Part shown: in pieces, positions 8,256 through 18,173 of the stretch
How the letters are laid out: each line of letters starts with the position of its first letter
Numbering within the stretch: the first letter of the stretch is position 1
Assembly (NCBI RefSeq): GCF_024124665.1
Contig: NZ_JAMXSB010000016.1
Coordinates: 106,647 to 170,646, forward strand
Source of the DNA: Pleionea sp. CnH1-48
GTDB lineage: Bacteria > Pseudomonadota > Gammaproteobacteria > Enterobacterales > Kangiellaceae
Reading direction: 5' to 3'
Length of the DNA stretch: 64,000 nt
The notes under the pieces: model-generated
What the model saw: only the letters and a program-made list of their open reading frames with translations
Told to the model about the DNA's origin: nothing
Databases searched by the model: none
Translations under genes and position numbers: made by a program

Positions 8256-11200
8256 ATGCAGTTAAGCTATTCCCTCATTCAATTATCTACACGACGTCCC
8301 GTTACCATATCGATGTTTACTATTGCATTGTTAATGTTTGGTATGGTTTTAGTGAATCGTTTGGGGCTGACGTTGCTGCCAGACCTGTCTTATCCTACTT
8401 TGACGGTTCGTACTGAGTTTACCGGTGCCGCTCCTGCCGAAGTTGAAAATCTGATCACTAAGCCAATTGAAGAATCACTCGGCGTCATTAAAGGATTACG
8501 AGAAATTCGCTCTGTGTCTCGAGCTGGACAATCTGATGTTATGCTGGAGTTTGAGTGGGGCAGCGACATGGGGTTTGCTGGTCTCGATGTGCGCGAGAAA
8601 CTTGATATTGTTCAATTGCCTCTGGAAGTAAAACGTCCATCGCTGTTACGTTTTAACCCCTCCTTAGATCCTATTATTCGTTTGAGTTTATCTAATAAAG
8701 AAGACAACTCGGCGCAAGAGTTTGCGTTAAACGATAGCAACCTTATTCAGTTACGTCGTTTTTCGGAGGAAGAAATCAAGCGTCGCATAGAGTCCATCGA
8801 AGGTATTGCGGCGGTTAAGATCAGTGGTGGACTGGAAGATGAAATTCAGGTACTGGTGGATCAAAATAAATTAGCTCAGTTGAATCTTTCTATTGATCAA
8901 GTCGCAGCACGACTTAAAGCTGAAAATGTGAACTTGTCGGGTGGTCGATTAGAAGAGGGAACTCAACAGTATCTGGTGCGTACTATCAACCAGTATGGTT
9001 CTGTTGAAGCCATGGCGAACTCCATTATTGCTAACGTTGATGGTCATCCGGTGTATTTACGTGATGTGGCAGAAGTTTTTCAGCGTTACAAAGAGCGTGA
9101 AGCTATTACTCGAATCAATGGTATTGAAGCGGTAGAAATCGCAATTTATAAAGAAGGTGATGCCAACACTGTAACGGTAGCACAGCGGTTAAAGAAACGT
9201 CTAAAGCGCGTAGAAAAGTCGCTGCCTGACAATTATAAACTCGATAAAATATACGATCAGTCACACTTTATTGAACAGTCTATCAATGAGGTGATTTTAA
9301 ATGCCATCATCGGTGGTGTGTTGGCGATGATCGTCTTGTACTTATTCTTGAAGAATTTTCGTGCGACATTAATCATTTCTTTATCGATTCCTATTTCGGT
9401 CATTGTCAGTTTTAACATGATGTATGGTTTTGGTATTACCATGAATATCATGTCTTTAGGAGGGCTGGCACTAGCGGTAGGATTGTTGGTGGATAATGCC
9501 ATTGTGGTGCTCGAAAACATAGCCCGAAAACGAGAAGAAGGCGCCGATATTATGGAAGCCGCTCAGCAAGGTGCAGGAGAAGTTGCCTCTGCCATTGTGG
9601 CGGCTACTTTAACGACGGTTGCGGTGTTCTTACCTCTGGTTTTTGTTCAGGGTATTGCTGGGCAACTCTTTAGTGATCAGGCCCTGACCGTAACCTTTGC
9701 TTTGATTATTTCTTTGATTGTTGCGGTGACTTTGATTCCGATGTTGTCGTCACTGGGTGGGCGAAAAAATCCTTACAACGCGACTATTCAAGAAGAGGCA
9801 TTGCCAGAGACCCGAGGTGGCCGCATTTACCATCGTGTATTTGTGACAGCACCTACTTATGTTTATCTGTTTTTCCAATTAATTGCTGGGTTGATTTCAA
9901 CGGCTTTCCGCTGGGCATTTAAGCCTTTGGTGTGGGGCTTTAATATATTCTATAAAGCCATTGCATCGGCGTACAAGAAGTTACTTGATTGGTCTTTAAA
10001 ATTTAAAGCAATAGTTATTCTTGTGGCTGTTGGTGTGTTTACTTTCTCGCTGAGTTTAGTGCCTCTTATTGGTGTTGAATTGATTCCTCAGTTGTCTCAA
10101 GGCGAATTAGCAGTAGAAATTAAAGCTGTATCAGGAACACCACTAAAAGAAACCGATGGCATTGTGACAGAAGCGCAAAATCGTCTGTCGAACATCGATG
10201 CGATCGAAAGAACTTACTCTGTTGCTGGTTCTGGTAATCGTCTGGATGCTAGCCCAGATAAAGGCGGTGAAAACTGGGGACAGCTAAGCGTGGTACTTAA
10301 GAAGCCAGTAAATCACGAATTGGAAGAGCAAGTTATTCGGCAAATCCGTGAGAGTCTGTCGACCATGGCGGGTATAGAAGTTAAGGTGAGTCGTCCTACA
10401 TTATTCAGTTTCAAAACACCTTTAGAAGTAGAAATCGTTGGCTTTAATCGTGAAAAAGTAAAACAAATCAGCCAAGCGCTGGTTGAAAAAATGCAAAATG
10501 TTGATCGCTTCAGTGACATTAAATCGACGGTAGAGCAGGGGCATCCCGAAGTTCAAATCGTTTTTGATCACGAGCGAGCGGCTCACTTGGGGTTGTCGGT
10601 ACCTGAAGTTGCCAATAATGTTGTGCGTAAACTGCGCGGTGAAGTGGCTACCAAGTACGCGTTTAGAGATCGTAAAATTGATGTACTGGTTCGCGCATCA
10701 GAGACCGATCGTTCTTCGGTAGAAGATGTGCGCCGTCTGATTGTTAATCCACAAGAAGACCGTCCTCTTACACTGAGTGCGATAGCGACGGTGACGGTTG
10801 CAGAAGGCCCAAGCGAAATTCATCGCACCAGCCAGGAGCGAGTGGCAATCGTAAGCGCCAATCTTAAATACGGAGATTTAGGACAGGGTGCCGCCAAATT
10901 GGCTGAGTTGGTGGATGAGCTACCACCTATGAAGGGTGTTGAAGTTCGTGTTACAGGGCAAAACGAAGAGATGCAGGTATCTTTTAACTCATTAAAGTTT
11001 GCTTTAGCTCTCGCCATCTTCCTGGTTTATCTGGTCATGGCTTCACAGTTTGAGTCTCTGTTGCATCCTTTTGTTATTTTGTTCAGTGTTCCTTTAGCAT
11101 TGGTTGGTGCTATCTTCGCGCTGTACTTAACTGGTTCAACTATCAGCGTTGTGGTCTTTATCGGACTGATTATGTTGGCCGGTATTGTGGTTAACAATGC

Positions 11201-11474
11201 GATTGTATTGATTGACAGGATCAACCAGCTGCGAGAAACGGGCATGGCTAAGTTAGAGGCGATAAAATCTGCGGGACAAGCACGTTTACGTCCTATTGTG
11301 ATGACGACACTAACAACCACCTTAGGTATGTTGCCTTTGGCATTAGGTATTGGCGAGGGTGCGGAAATTCGAGCTCCGATGGCCATTACGGTTATTGGCG
11401 GCTTGCTGATTTCAACCTTGTTGACCTTGATCGTTATTCCAGTTCTTTACTCACTGTTTGATCGTCGAGCATAA
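8256..11474 (+). CDS. RND efflux pump, inner-membrane permease 1
   Basis: A 1072-aa proton-driven resistance-nodulation-division transporter. The N-terminal helix STRRPVTISMFTIALLMFG, the large periplasmic loops after TM1 and TM7, and twelve membrane segments fit the family. TM4 carries the proton-relay segment GLALAVGLLVDNAIVVLENI (about 406-425) and TM10-12 the matching GLIMLAGIVVNNAIVLIDRI. It is in the hydrophobic/amphiphilic drug efflux subgroup rather than the heavy-metal CzcA group, by the LVDNAIVVLE motif. A 48-residue insert near 500-560 is longer than usual. The second pump gene starts 11 bases after the stop. Confidence 0.95.
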   Translation: MQLSYSLIQLSTRRPVTISMFTIALLMFGMVLVNRLGLTLLPDLSYPTLTVRTEFTGAAPAEVENLITKPIEESLGVIKGLREIRSVSRAGQSDVMLEFEWGSDMGFAGLDVREKLDIVQLPLEVKRPSLLRFNPSLDPIIRLSLSNKEDNSAQEFALNDSNLIQLRRFSEEEIKRRIESIEGIAAVKISGGLEDEIQVLVDQNKLAQLNLSIDQVAARLKAENVNLSGGRLEEGTQQYLVRTINQYGSVEAMANSIIANVDGHPVYLRDVAEVFQRYKEREAITRINGIEAVEIAIYKEGDANTVTVAQRLKKRLKRVEKSLPDNYKLDKIYDQSHFIEQSINEVILNAIIGGVLAMIVLYLFLKNFRATLIISLSIPISVIVSFNMMYGFGITMNIMSLGGLALAVGLLVDNAIVVLENIARKREEGADIMEAAQQGAGEVASAIVAATLTTVAVFLPLVFVQGIAGQLFSDQALTVTFALIISLIVAVTLIPMLSSLGGRKNPYNATIQEEALPETRGGRIYHRVFVTAPTYVYLFFQLIAGLISTAFRWAFKPLVWGFNIFYKAIASAYKKLLDWSLKFKAIVILVAVGVFTFSLSLVPLIGVELIPQLSQGELAVEIKAVSGTPLKETDGIVTEAQNRLSNIDAIERTYSVAGSGNRLDASPDKGGENWGQLSVVLKKPVNHELEEQVIRQIRESLSTMAGIEVKVSRPTLFSFKTPLEVEIVGFNREKVKQISQALVEKMQNVDRFSDIKSTVEQGHPEVQIVFDHERAAHLGLSVPEVANNVVRKLRGEVATKYAFRDRKIDVLVRASETDRSSVEDVRRLIVNPQEDRPLTLSAIATVTVAEGPSEIHRTSQERVAIVSANLKYGDLGQGAAKLAELVDELPPMKGVEVRVTGQNEEMQVSFNSLKFALALAIFLVYLVMASQFESLLHPFVILFSVPLALVGAIFALYLTGSTISVVVFIGLIMLAGIVVNNAIVLIDRINQLRETGMAKLEAIKSAGQARLRPIVMTTLTTTLGMLPLALGIGEGAEIRAPMAITVIGGLLISTLLTLIVIPVLYSLFDRRA

Positions 11475-11485
11475 GGAGAAGAGCC

Positions 11486-14400
11486 ATGAAACTGACCGCC
11501 TTGGCGTTGCAACGACCCGTCACTACCATGATGTTGTTTTTATGTTTTCTGGTGACAGGGCTCTTCTCATCTCGTCTGTTGCCATTGGAATATTTTCCAG
11601 GTATTGAGTTCCCAGGCATCTTTATTCAGATCCCTTACGGTGGTTCGACCGCTGAAGAAATTGAGCAACGTATTACGCGCCCAGTAGAAGAAGTTCTGGC
11701 AACCATGAGCTCGATTAAGAGTTTAAATTCCACGACGACAGATAACAGTGCACAAATATTTATTCAGTTTGATTGGGAGCAGAACTCACGCTTAAAAGGT
11801 GTGGAGGCTCGTGAAAAAATAGATGCCATTCGATCAGAGCTACCTGATGATATTCAGCGTATTTTTGTTTTTACCGGCGGCACTCAGGATATGCCAGTAT
11901 TAGAGTTGAGGATCTCAAGCCAAAAAGATTTGTCTAATGCATACGATATGCTTGATCGAAAACTAAAACGTCCTATTGAGCGTATTGAAGGCGTATCAAA
12001 AGTCACTTTATACGGAGTGGATAAACGCCAGATAAAAATAAAGTTAGATGCAGATCGTGTAACAGCTCACGGCATTAACTTGCAGGAGCTAAGTCGTAAG
12101 CTACAGCAGGCAAACTTTTCTGTCTCTGCTGGTCTTATTTCTGATTCTGATCAACGCTTAAGGGTTAAGCCCATTGGTGAGTATCGTTCTTTAGATGATA
12201 TTAAGAATCAGATTATTGGACCTAATGGTTTGCGCTTGCGTGAGATTGCCGACATTGTGCTTGAGCAGCCAATTCCTCAAGAAGGACGACACCTTGATCG
12301 TGCTTATGCTGTGGGTATGTCTATTAATCGTGAATCCAATGCGAATTTAGTTGCAGTGGCCAAACGGGTAATGGCGGCCATTGCAGAAGTTGAAAAGGAC
12401 CCAGCGTTTGAAGGGATTCAACTTTACGCAATGGATAACCAGGCAGAAGGAATCGAAACCTCGATTAATGACATCAGCATGTCTGGGCTTATTGGTTTTG
12501 TGTTATCCATTGTTGTTCTGTATTTCTTCTTACGAGAAATATCATCAACTTTGATTGTAGCATTAGCGGTTCCATTTTCGCTTACGATTACTCTCGCATT
12601 TATGTTCTTCTTTAATGTATCACTCAACATCTTATCGATGATGGGATTGATGTTGGCGATTGGAATGTTAGTAGATAATGCAGTAGTAGTGACAGAAAGC
12701 ATTTTCCGTTATCAAGATATGTACCCTGATGATAACAAAAAGGCGATTACTCTAGGTGTTAAAGAGGTTGGGACCGCAGTATTTGCCGGAACCATTACAA
12801 CGGCCATCGTATTTTTACCTAATATCATAGGTAAAAAGGTAGATGTCACGGTATTTCTGGGGCATGTGGCGATTACCATCACTATTGCATTAGCGGCTTC
12901 TTTGTTTATTGCGTTAACGGTTATTCCACTGCTGTTATCCAAATTTAAAGTGCGCAGTCAGGTGCGTTCAAGTCAGTTTATTAACAAGCTATCAGAACGT
13001 TATACCTTGACGCTAAACTGGATGATGGACAATCCATGGAAAACCTGGTTAATGATTCTTCTTGTGGTCGGTAGTGTGCTTATTCCTGCCCCGCATGTTG
13101 TGAAAGATAACTTCACGGAAGATACCCAACGACGTTTATTCTTGCCTTACCATATTAACGGTCAGTATACGGTAAAGCGTATAGAGAAGTCGGTGGATAA
13201 AATCGAAGAGTTTCTGTACGCGCATAAAGAAGAGTTGGATATTGAGAATGTTTATAGCTACTACAATACCAATCGTGCCCAGTCGACGATTTTATTGGTA
13301 GATAAAGAGGACGCTACCAAGTCTGTTAATGATATTCGCGAGTTTATCGAAAAAAACATGCCTAAAATCGCGATTGGTCGTCCGACTTTTGAACGCAAGA
13401 AAGGAGGAGGGCAAGAAGGTGTTAAAATTCATATTAACGGTGAGTCGACTAAAACCCTTACGGAAGTCAGCCATGAAGTAGCCCGTATTTTGAATACCGT
13501 TGAAGGTATATATGACGCGCGTTCAGAAGCCAACTCTCCTGATCAGGAAGTGCAAGTGACCATCGATCGAGTGAGAGCTCAAAATCTGGGACTTGATCCG
13601 GCAATGGTGGGCAGTATGATCGGCATTGCCATGCGTGGACAACCTTTGCGTTCGTATCGTGGAACTGACAGTGAAGTTGAAATGATATTGGAGTTTAGTC
13701 AAAATGATCGCAAGAACCTTCAGGATCTTAAAAGTTTAACTATCTCCACACCGCTTGGAGAGTCAGTCGCTCTAGATAGCATTGCAAGTTACAAAGTTTT
13801 GCAAGCCGCTAATACCATTCGCCGAAAAGATCGTACAACGCATATTGCTGTCGCTGCCAGCTTAAAAGATTTAACCGTTGATAAGGCAAAAGAAGAAATT
13901 AAGAAAGTGATGAAGACCGTTACTTTACCACCTGGATACAGCTGGAGTTTGGGGCGTGCCTTCGAGCGAGAAGCCGATGCCGACAAAATCATGATTCAAA
14001 ACTTTATTCTTGCTGTCCTGATGATCTTTATTGTTATGGCAGCGTTGTTCGAGTCTTTGTTGTTTCCGCTAACGGTAATAACATCCATTATGTTCTCAAT
14101 TGTCGGTGTTATTTGGTTCTTCTTTATCACGGGGACCAATTTTTCGACGATGGCAAATATCGGCATACTGGTGCTGATGGGGGTGGTCGTTAACAACGGC
14201 ATTGTATTAGTAGACCACATTAATCATCTGCGTAAAGAAGGCCATCATCGTCGGGATGCTGTGTTAATTGGCGGACGTGATCGATTAAGGCCCATATTAA
14301 TGACGGTGAGCACAACCATTTTGGGATTAATTCCTCTGTCTATCGGGGATGCGACCATTGGTGGAGGAGGTGATATGCCACCTTACTTCCCAATGGCAAG

Positions 14401-14548
14401 AGCCGTTATTGGTGGGTTGGCTTTCTCAACAGTGGTGAGTCTGCTATTTATCCCTACCATTTATATCTTGTTGGATGACTTGAGAAACTGGAATCGACAC
14501 ACATGGACTTATGCTCGCAGACGTCGACAATCTATATTACCTTCATAA
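11486..14548 (+). CDS. RND efflux pump, inner-membrane permease 2
   Basis: A second RND transporter (1020 aa), immediately downstream of the first and preceded by AAGGAG. It shares the same architecture (LQRPVTTMMLFLCFLVTG at the N-terminus, GLMLAIGMLVDNAVVVTESI in TM4, GILVLMGVVVNNGIVLVDHI in TM10-11) but is clearly diverged. Both pumps are full length with the proton-relay Asp retained, so they could form a heteromultimer as MdtB/MdtC do, served by the single adaptor. The gene ends at a strong bidirectional terminator shared with the convergent GGDEF gene. Confidence 0.95.
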   Translation: MKLTALALQRPVTTMMLFLCFLVTGLFSSRLLPLEYFPGIEFPGIFIQIPYGGSTAEEIEQRITRPVEEVLATMSSIKSLNSTTTDNSAQIFIQFDWEQNSRLKGVEAREKIDAIRSELPDDIQRIFVFTGGTQDMPVLELRISSQKDLSNAYDMLDRKLKRPIERIEGVSKVTLYGVDKRQIKIKLDADRVTAHGINLQELSRKLQQANFSVSAGLISDSDQRLRVKPIGEYRSLDDIKNQIIGPNGLRLREIADIVLEQPIPQEGRHLDRAYAVGMSINRESNANLVAVAKRVMAAIAEVEKDPAFEGIQLYAMDNQAEGIETSINDISMSGLIGFVLSIVVLYFFLREISSTLIVALAVPFSLTITLAFMFFFNVSLNILSMMGLMLAIGMLVDNAVVVTESIFRYQDMYPDDNKKAITLGVKEVGTAVFAGTITTAIVFLPNIIGKKVDVTVFLGHVAITITIALAASLFIALTVIPLLLSKFKVRSQVRSSQFINKLSERYTLTLNWMMDNPWKTWLMILLVVGSVLIPAPHVVKDNFTEDTQRRLFLPYHINGQYTVKRIEKSVDKIEEFLYAHKEELDIENVYSYYNTNRAQSTILLVDKEDATKSVNDIREFIEKNMPKIAIGRPTFERKKGGGQEGVKIHINGESTKTLTEVSHEVARILNTVEGIYDARSEANSPDQEVQVTIDRVRAQNLGLDPAMVGSMIGIAMRGQPLRSYRGTDSEVEMILEFSQNDRKNLQDLKSLTISTPLGESVALDSIASYKVLQAANTIRRKDRTTHIAVAASLKDLTVDKAKEEIKKVMKTVTLPPGYSWSLGRAFEREADADKIMIQNFILAVLMIFIVMAALFESLLFPLTVITSIMFSIVGVIWFFFITGTNFSTMANIGILVLMGVVVNNGIVLVDHINHLRKEGHHRRDAVLIGGRDRLRPILMTVSTTILGLIPLSIGDATIGGGGDMPPYFPMARAVIGGLAFSTVVSLLFIPTIYILLDDLRNWNRHTWTYARRRRQSILPS

Positions 14549-14573
14549 AAAAGGCTCCTTAAGGAGCCTTTTT
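14548..14573. terminator. bidirectional terminator between RND operon and GGDEF gene
   Basis: AAAAAGGCTCC pairs perfectly with GGAGCCTTTTT around a TTAA loop. The A-run on one side and T-run on the other let it work for both converging genes, each ending within a few bases. Confidence 0.9.
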
Positions 14574-14574
14574 G

Positions 14575-16257
14575 TTAGCTTGTGACAACGGGTTCTTGAA
14601 ACCAGAGTACGGTACCTTTGCGGTTGGCTTTTGCGGTAATCAATTGATCATCTGCCAGAGTTAATAATTGTTCTGGATCATTGCCTAAAATGGAATTGTA
14701 CTCAACCACGCCAAACGTTGCCTGAGCACGCACCGTATCTTCTTTGACTTTAAGCTCTATGCTTTCGATGGATTTATGCAGTCGTTCTACAAAGTTACAT
14801 GGATTGGTTTCTATATCCAATAGTGCCGATATGCAGAACTCATCGCCACCAAAGCGAGCGACATTGTCAAACAGTCGCAAATCTGACTGCAATACTTCAG
14901 CAACTTTTTGCAGAACCTTGTCACCAGTGTAATGGCCGTAACAATCATTCACCATTTTAAAGTTATCGAGATCAAACATGATGATTAACAAGCGCAAGTT
15001 ATTACGTTTGCTTCGATAAATTTCTTGGGTTAGGCGCTCGATAAAAGGCGTTCGTTGCAGCAACCCGGTGAGCTGATCGAAAGTGGCCCACTTATAGTAC
15101 TTCCAGTGTTTGTGCGACAAAATCGCACTGACAGTCACGCTGAGAATCAATAATGCATAAGGGCCCATTAACCGCTTAAGAATTTTGGGCGAACCCTGAG
15201 TGTAATCCAGATAGATATCAATCACACCTACGATAAGATAAAAAGCCACAACCAGCGCAAGAATTTTTGAGTACTCGAGCTTTTCTTTGATGGCCTGATA
15301 CATGGTGTACAGCAACGGTGGGAGAGTGAGCAATAGAACAATCGTCTCAATGAGCTCTAACGACACATAAATCCAGTCGAGATTGGGCACTATCATCACA
15401 AACGGAATATTCAGCGTAACATAAATAAAACCGTATCGAGCAATTGTCGGAATTGGTTTGCCAAAGAAGCTATAAATAAACAATGGAAAAGTAACAAATA
15501 TGACGTAAAACAACGCAACATTGGTGCGAAAGATGATATTGATATCCAGGCCCGTCATCAATATTAATTCGCTGTAGCTGAGAAGGTACAGTGACCAACT
15601 ACCCGTAAATAAAGCGTAGTAGAGGTTTTCCATTGCCCGCGTATGAAAAATAAAATAAACAGAGTGCACAATGGTAAAAACCATGAGTATGGTAATAAAG
15701 ATAAGCATCTCATAGTTACGAGCTTGCTGATCTTCCTGCAATTTAAAGTAATCATCGATGACGGGAGGTGCACCATGAACACCTCCATTGCGAGCATTAT
15801 TATAAACCCAGATGGTTAATTGATTGTTGCCATCGGCGGCCAGATGTTCTGCTCGGATCTGATAAAGACGTGAGTAAAGTGTGGCTTTTTTGAAATGCGG
15901 AAGAAACTCTCCGCTACTCCCGATAAGATGCCCATTTAAAAATAATTTATCGGCGTCTCTTATTTGCTCCATGTATATGCCTGCCACAAGACCAATATCG
16001 TCAGGGAACAAAGTAAAGTGGGTTTGCAACGCCATGTAACCGTCATAATTCGGATAGCCTTGCTCTTCCCAGTTACCAGGTACCTTAACTTTCGTACAAA
16101 GCTCTGTCGCCGTCACATGGCCTAGCGAGTATTTTTCGGCGCTACAGGCATACCATTGCTGATTCAATTCTAGTGGAAGATGAGCGGCTAGCGTGTGACC
16201 TGTCACCAATAATGAACAAACATAAAGCAGGCATACAACGACCAACTTAGAATTCAA
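14575..16257 (-). CDS. membrane-bound diguanylate cyclase (7TMR-DISM + GGDEF)
   Basis: A signal peptide and a periplasmic DISM-type sensory domain (about 25-175) lead to seven hydrophobic helices (about 180-375) and a C-terminal GGDEF domain. The signature ARFGGDEFCIS is intact, as is the MFDLDNFKMVNDCYGHYTGD segment, so it should make c-di-GMP in the cytoplasm. I place the start at a TTG: AGGAGG lies 7 bases before it and the resulting N-terminus (MNSKLVVVCLLYVCSLLVTG) is a clean signal peptide. An upstream in-frame ATG at 16284 would bury the Shine-Dalgarno inside the gene. A c-di-GMP-type HD-GYP relative lies just upstream. Confidence 0.9.
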   Translation of the reverse strand: MNSKLVVVCLLYVCSLLVTGHTLAAHLPLELNQQWYACSAEKYSLGHVTATELCTKVKVPGNWEEQGYPNYDGYMALQTHFTLFPDDIGLVAGIYMEQIRDADKLFLNGHLIGSSGEFLPHFKKATLYSRLYQIRAEHLAADGNNQLTIWVYNNARNGGVHGAPPVIDDYFKLQEDQQARNYEMLIFITILMVFTIVHSVYFIFHTRAMENLYYALFTGSWSLYLLSYSELILMTGLDINIIFRTNVALFYVIFVTFPLFIYSFFGKPIPTIARYGFIYVTLNIPFVMIVPNLDWIYVSLELIETIVLLLTLPPLLYTMYQAIKEKLEYSKILALVVAFYLIVGVIDIYLDYTQGSPKILKRLMGPYALLILSVTVSAILSHKHWKYYKWATFDQLTGLLQRTPFIERLTQEIYRSKRNNLRLLIIMFDLDNFKMVNDCYGHYTGDKVLQKVAEVLQSDLRLFDNVARFGGDEFCISALLDIETNPCNFVERLHKSIESIELKVKEDTVRAQATFGVVEYNSILGNDPEQLLTLADDQLITAKANRKGTVLWFQEPVVTS

Positions 16258-16264
16258 AATACTG

Positions 16265-16270
16265 CCTCCT
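16265..16270 (-). promoter_or_regulatory. Shine-Dalgarno AGGAGG deciding a TTG start
   Basis: On the minus strand AGGAGG is followed by 7 bases and TTG (16255-16257). No other start codon near it gives a proper spacing, so this site decides the start of the GGDEF gene. Confidence 0.7.
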
Positions 16271-16284
16271 GGCATTAACCACAT

Positions 16285-16699
16285 CCATCAATATCTCTGC
16301 CAGTCACTTTGATTTGTGAACATTGATTCTATGGTTATGTTTTGTTATTCATATCCGAGTATTAGCTATCTAGCTATCAAGGTTAGTTACCACTTAGTTC
16401 CGCGGCGCAGACTTCCTATCCTACTCAAATAACAGCTTTTATATAAACGTGCGTCTGTTGTTTTTAATCCAGTGCATGGGATATTAAATATCAACTTCGG
16501 TTTCCATTACTGCAGAATAAGGACGCTCATGGCCTATAAGCATAGATGCTTGGTGTCCATTAAACAAAGATCTGCAGGCGATAGACAACACGTCACAAAG
16601 AATTCTAATAGAACGGTGGATTAATGCTAGAAGAGATCGGCCAATAGGCTTGTAAGATATTGTCGTAACTTGGAGAAGGAGGGGGAAGAATGGCAGCTT
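16285..16699. other. intergenic region upstream of the GGDEF gene
   Basis: About 415 bases between the stop of the HD-GYP-like gene and the GGDEF gene, both on the minus strand. It holds no credible open frame and no recognisable c-di-GMP riboswitch or repeat. A promoter for the GGDEF gene is expected here but I cannot pinpoint it. Confidence 0.35.
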
Positions 16700-17992
16700 T
16701 TACGATGCCATTCCAAACCATTTAAAGCCAAACAGCTTATCAGTGAGCATGTCATTATCGACATCAACCGCTGATGAAGGCAGGCTGTGTAGGACTTCTA
16801 AAGGAATACCGTTATCGTCTTTGGGAGATTCTGACAAATCCAGAACGTTGGATTTATCAAGTTCTATTCCGTAATGGTTACGTACCAGTGCTACTTTTGG
16901 ACGTAGACGAGCATTTTCTTTTTGCTCAAGTACCAAAGCAACGGAATGATCCGAAAGCTCAACAAGGCTCCCGGTAGGATAGATACCGATAGCTTGAATA
17001 AAGGATTCAATCAGCTCACGCTGAAACAGCACACCACGGTTATGATACAAGTTGGCAACCGCTTCAACAGGCGTCATGGCTTCAATGCCAGGACGAGGGT
17101 TGATCAATTGCTCGTAATAGTCAGAAATACCGGACACTCGCGCCAAAAAGGGAATGCGATTGCCGATGATTTGACGAGGGTAGCCACTGCCATTATTGCG
17201 CTCGCAGTAGTTAGAGATAATGAACTTAATTTGCCCATTAATCGTACCCATATACTCGAGTTCTTCTATGGTGTACTCAATATGCTTTTGGAACTCCAAC
17301 TGCTCGTTGTCATCCAGCTCGCCAATATGCAGCTCTCTAGGTAGCTTAGATTTGCCGATAGAAGACAATATAAGCGCTGCACCTACATCGTTTAAATCTT
17401 TGCGTGACAGCCCCAGATGGCGAGCAAAAACCAGACCCCATACCGCAGCTCTAATCGAATTCTCGAATAGCTGGCTGTTTTCTTGGCGTACACGACACAT
17501 CCAGACCAAAGCATCAGGATTACGAATGACACTGTCGACCATCTTGCGAACACTTTTCTCTACAGTGTTCAGCTGAATCGGCTCGCCATTATCAATCTGG
17601 CTAATTGCGCTGGCAATGGTTGAAGTAACGTTGGTGTATATCTTCTCGGCGGTACGCAGCTCTTTTTTGATGGGAGTACTGACTTCGTAGTGCTCCACGC
17701 GGCTTTTCATTCGCGCTTTTTCATTAATGAGCTTTTGCGTTTTGGGATCGAGCTTGTTATCTGATGTTGATGGCGTCCATCTCTGCTTAACGAGTGGGCC
17801 TTCAACTTTAGAAAGAATGGTATCTATATAGACGTGATTACAATATTGACCCAGCAATGATATCTCATCTTGCTTAGTGATGTAGAAACCCTGGATCGGG
17901 AATGGGGTTTTAACCCATGGCACGTCCAGTCGAGAGACGTACATACCTACTTCTAAATTGGATACAGATACTTGCTGTGTCTTTAAATGCAT
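16700..17992 (-). CDS. degenerate HD-GYP domain protein with DUF3391
   Basis: A 430-aa cytoplasmic protein. The N-terminal DUF3391 domain starts right at the chosen ATG (VSVSNLEVGMYVSRLDVPW, about 8-26), the usual position in this family, with a CAGGT ribosome site ahead. An HD-GYP-like domain follows (about 165-380). The GYP-side motif survives as NNGSGYP (about 266-272), but the catalytic HD of LLHDIGK is SS (LILSSIGK, 210-211), and the HHE motif is NYCE. It therefore probably cannot hydrolyse c-di-GMP and may act as a binding or regulatory protein. An upstream in-frame ATG at 18082 exists but adds an untypical extension. Confidence 0.85.
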   Translation of the reverse strand: MHLKTQQVSVSNLEVGMYVSRLDVPWVKTPFPIQGFYITKQDEISLLGQYCNHVYIDTILSKVEGPLVKQRWTPSTSDNKLDPKTQKLINEKARMKSRVEHYEVSTPIKKELRTAEKIYTNVTSTIASAISQIDNGEPIQLNTVEKSVRKMVDSVIRNPDALVWMCRVRQENSQLFENSIRAAVWGLVFARHLGLSRKDLNDVGAALILSSIGKSKLPRELHIGELDDNEQLEFQKHIEYTIEELEYMGTINGQIKFIISNYCERNNGSGYPRQIIGNRIPFLARVSGISDYYEQLINPRPGIEAMTPVEAVANLYHNRGVLFQRELIESFIQAIGIYPTGSLVELSDHSVALVLEQKENARLRPKVALVRNHYGIELDKSNVLDLSESPKDDNGIPLEVLHSLPSSAVDVDNDMLTDKLFGFKWFGMAS

Positions 17993-18173
17993 GTTTACAA
18001 CCTGATACCGGATTGTCTGAAAGACAGTTCGCGTCATTGTGATCATAGTCGAACTGTCGAAGTATTTTACGACTTGGTTCACAAAAAGGGCAACAAAAAA
18101 TGCACAAATTCGGCAATTTTTATAATATTTTCTTCTAAACTGCGCCTAGGCTGTTATATCGGGTTATAAGATG

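Noticed and set aside
16285..16699. c-di-GMP riboswitch ahead of the GGDEF gene
   Set aside because: No GEMM-type core with its paired stems and tetraloop receptor could be found.
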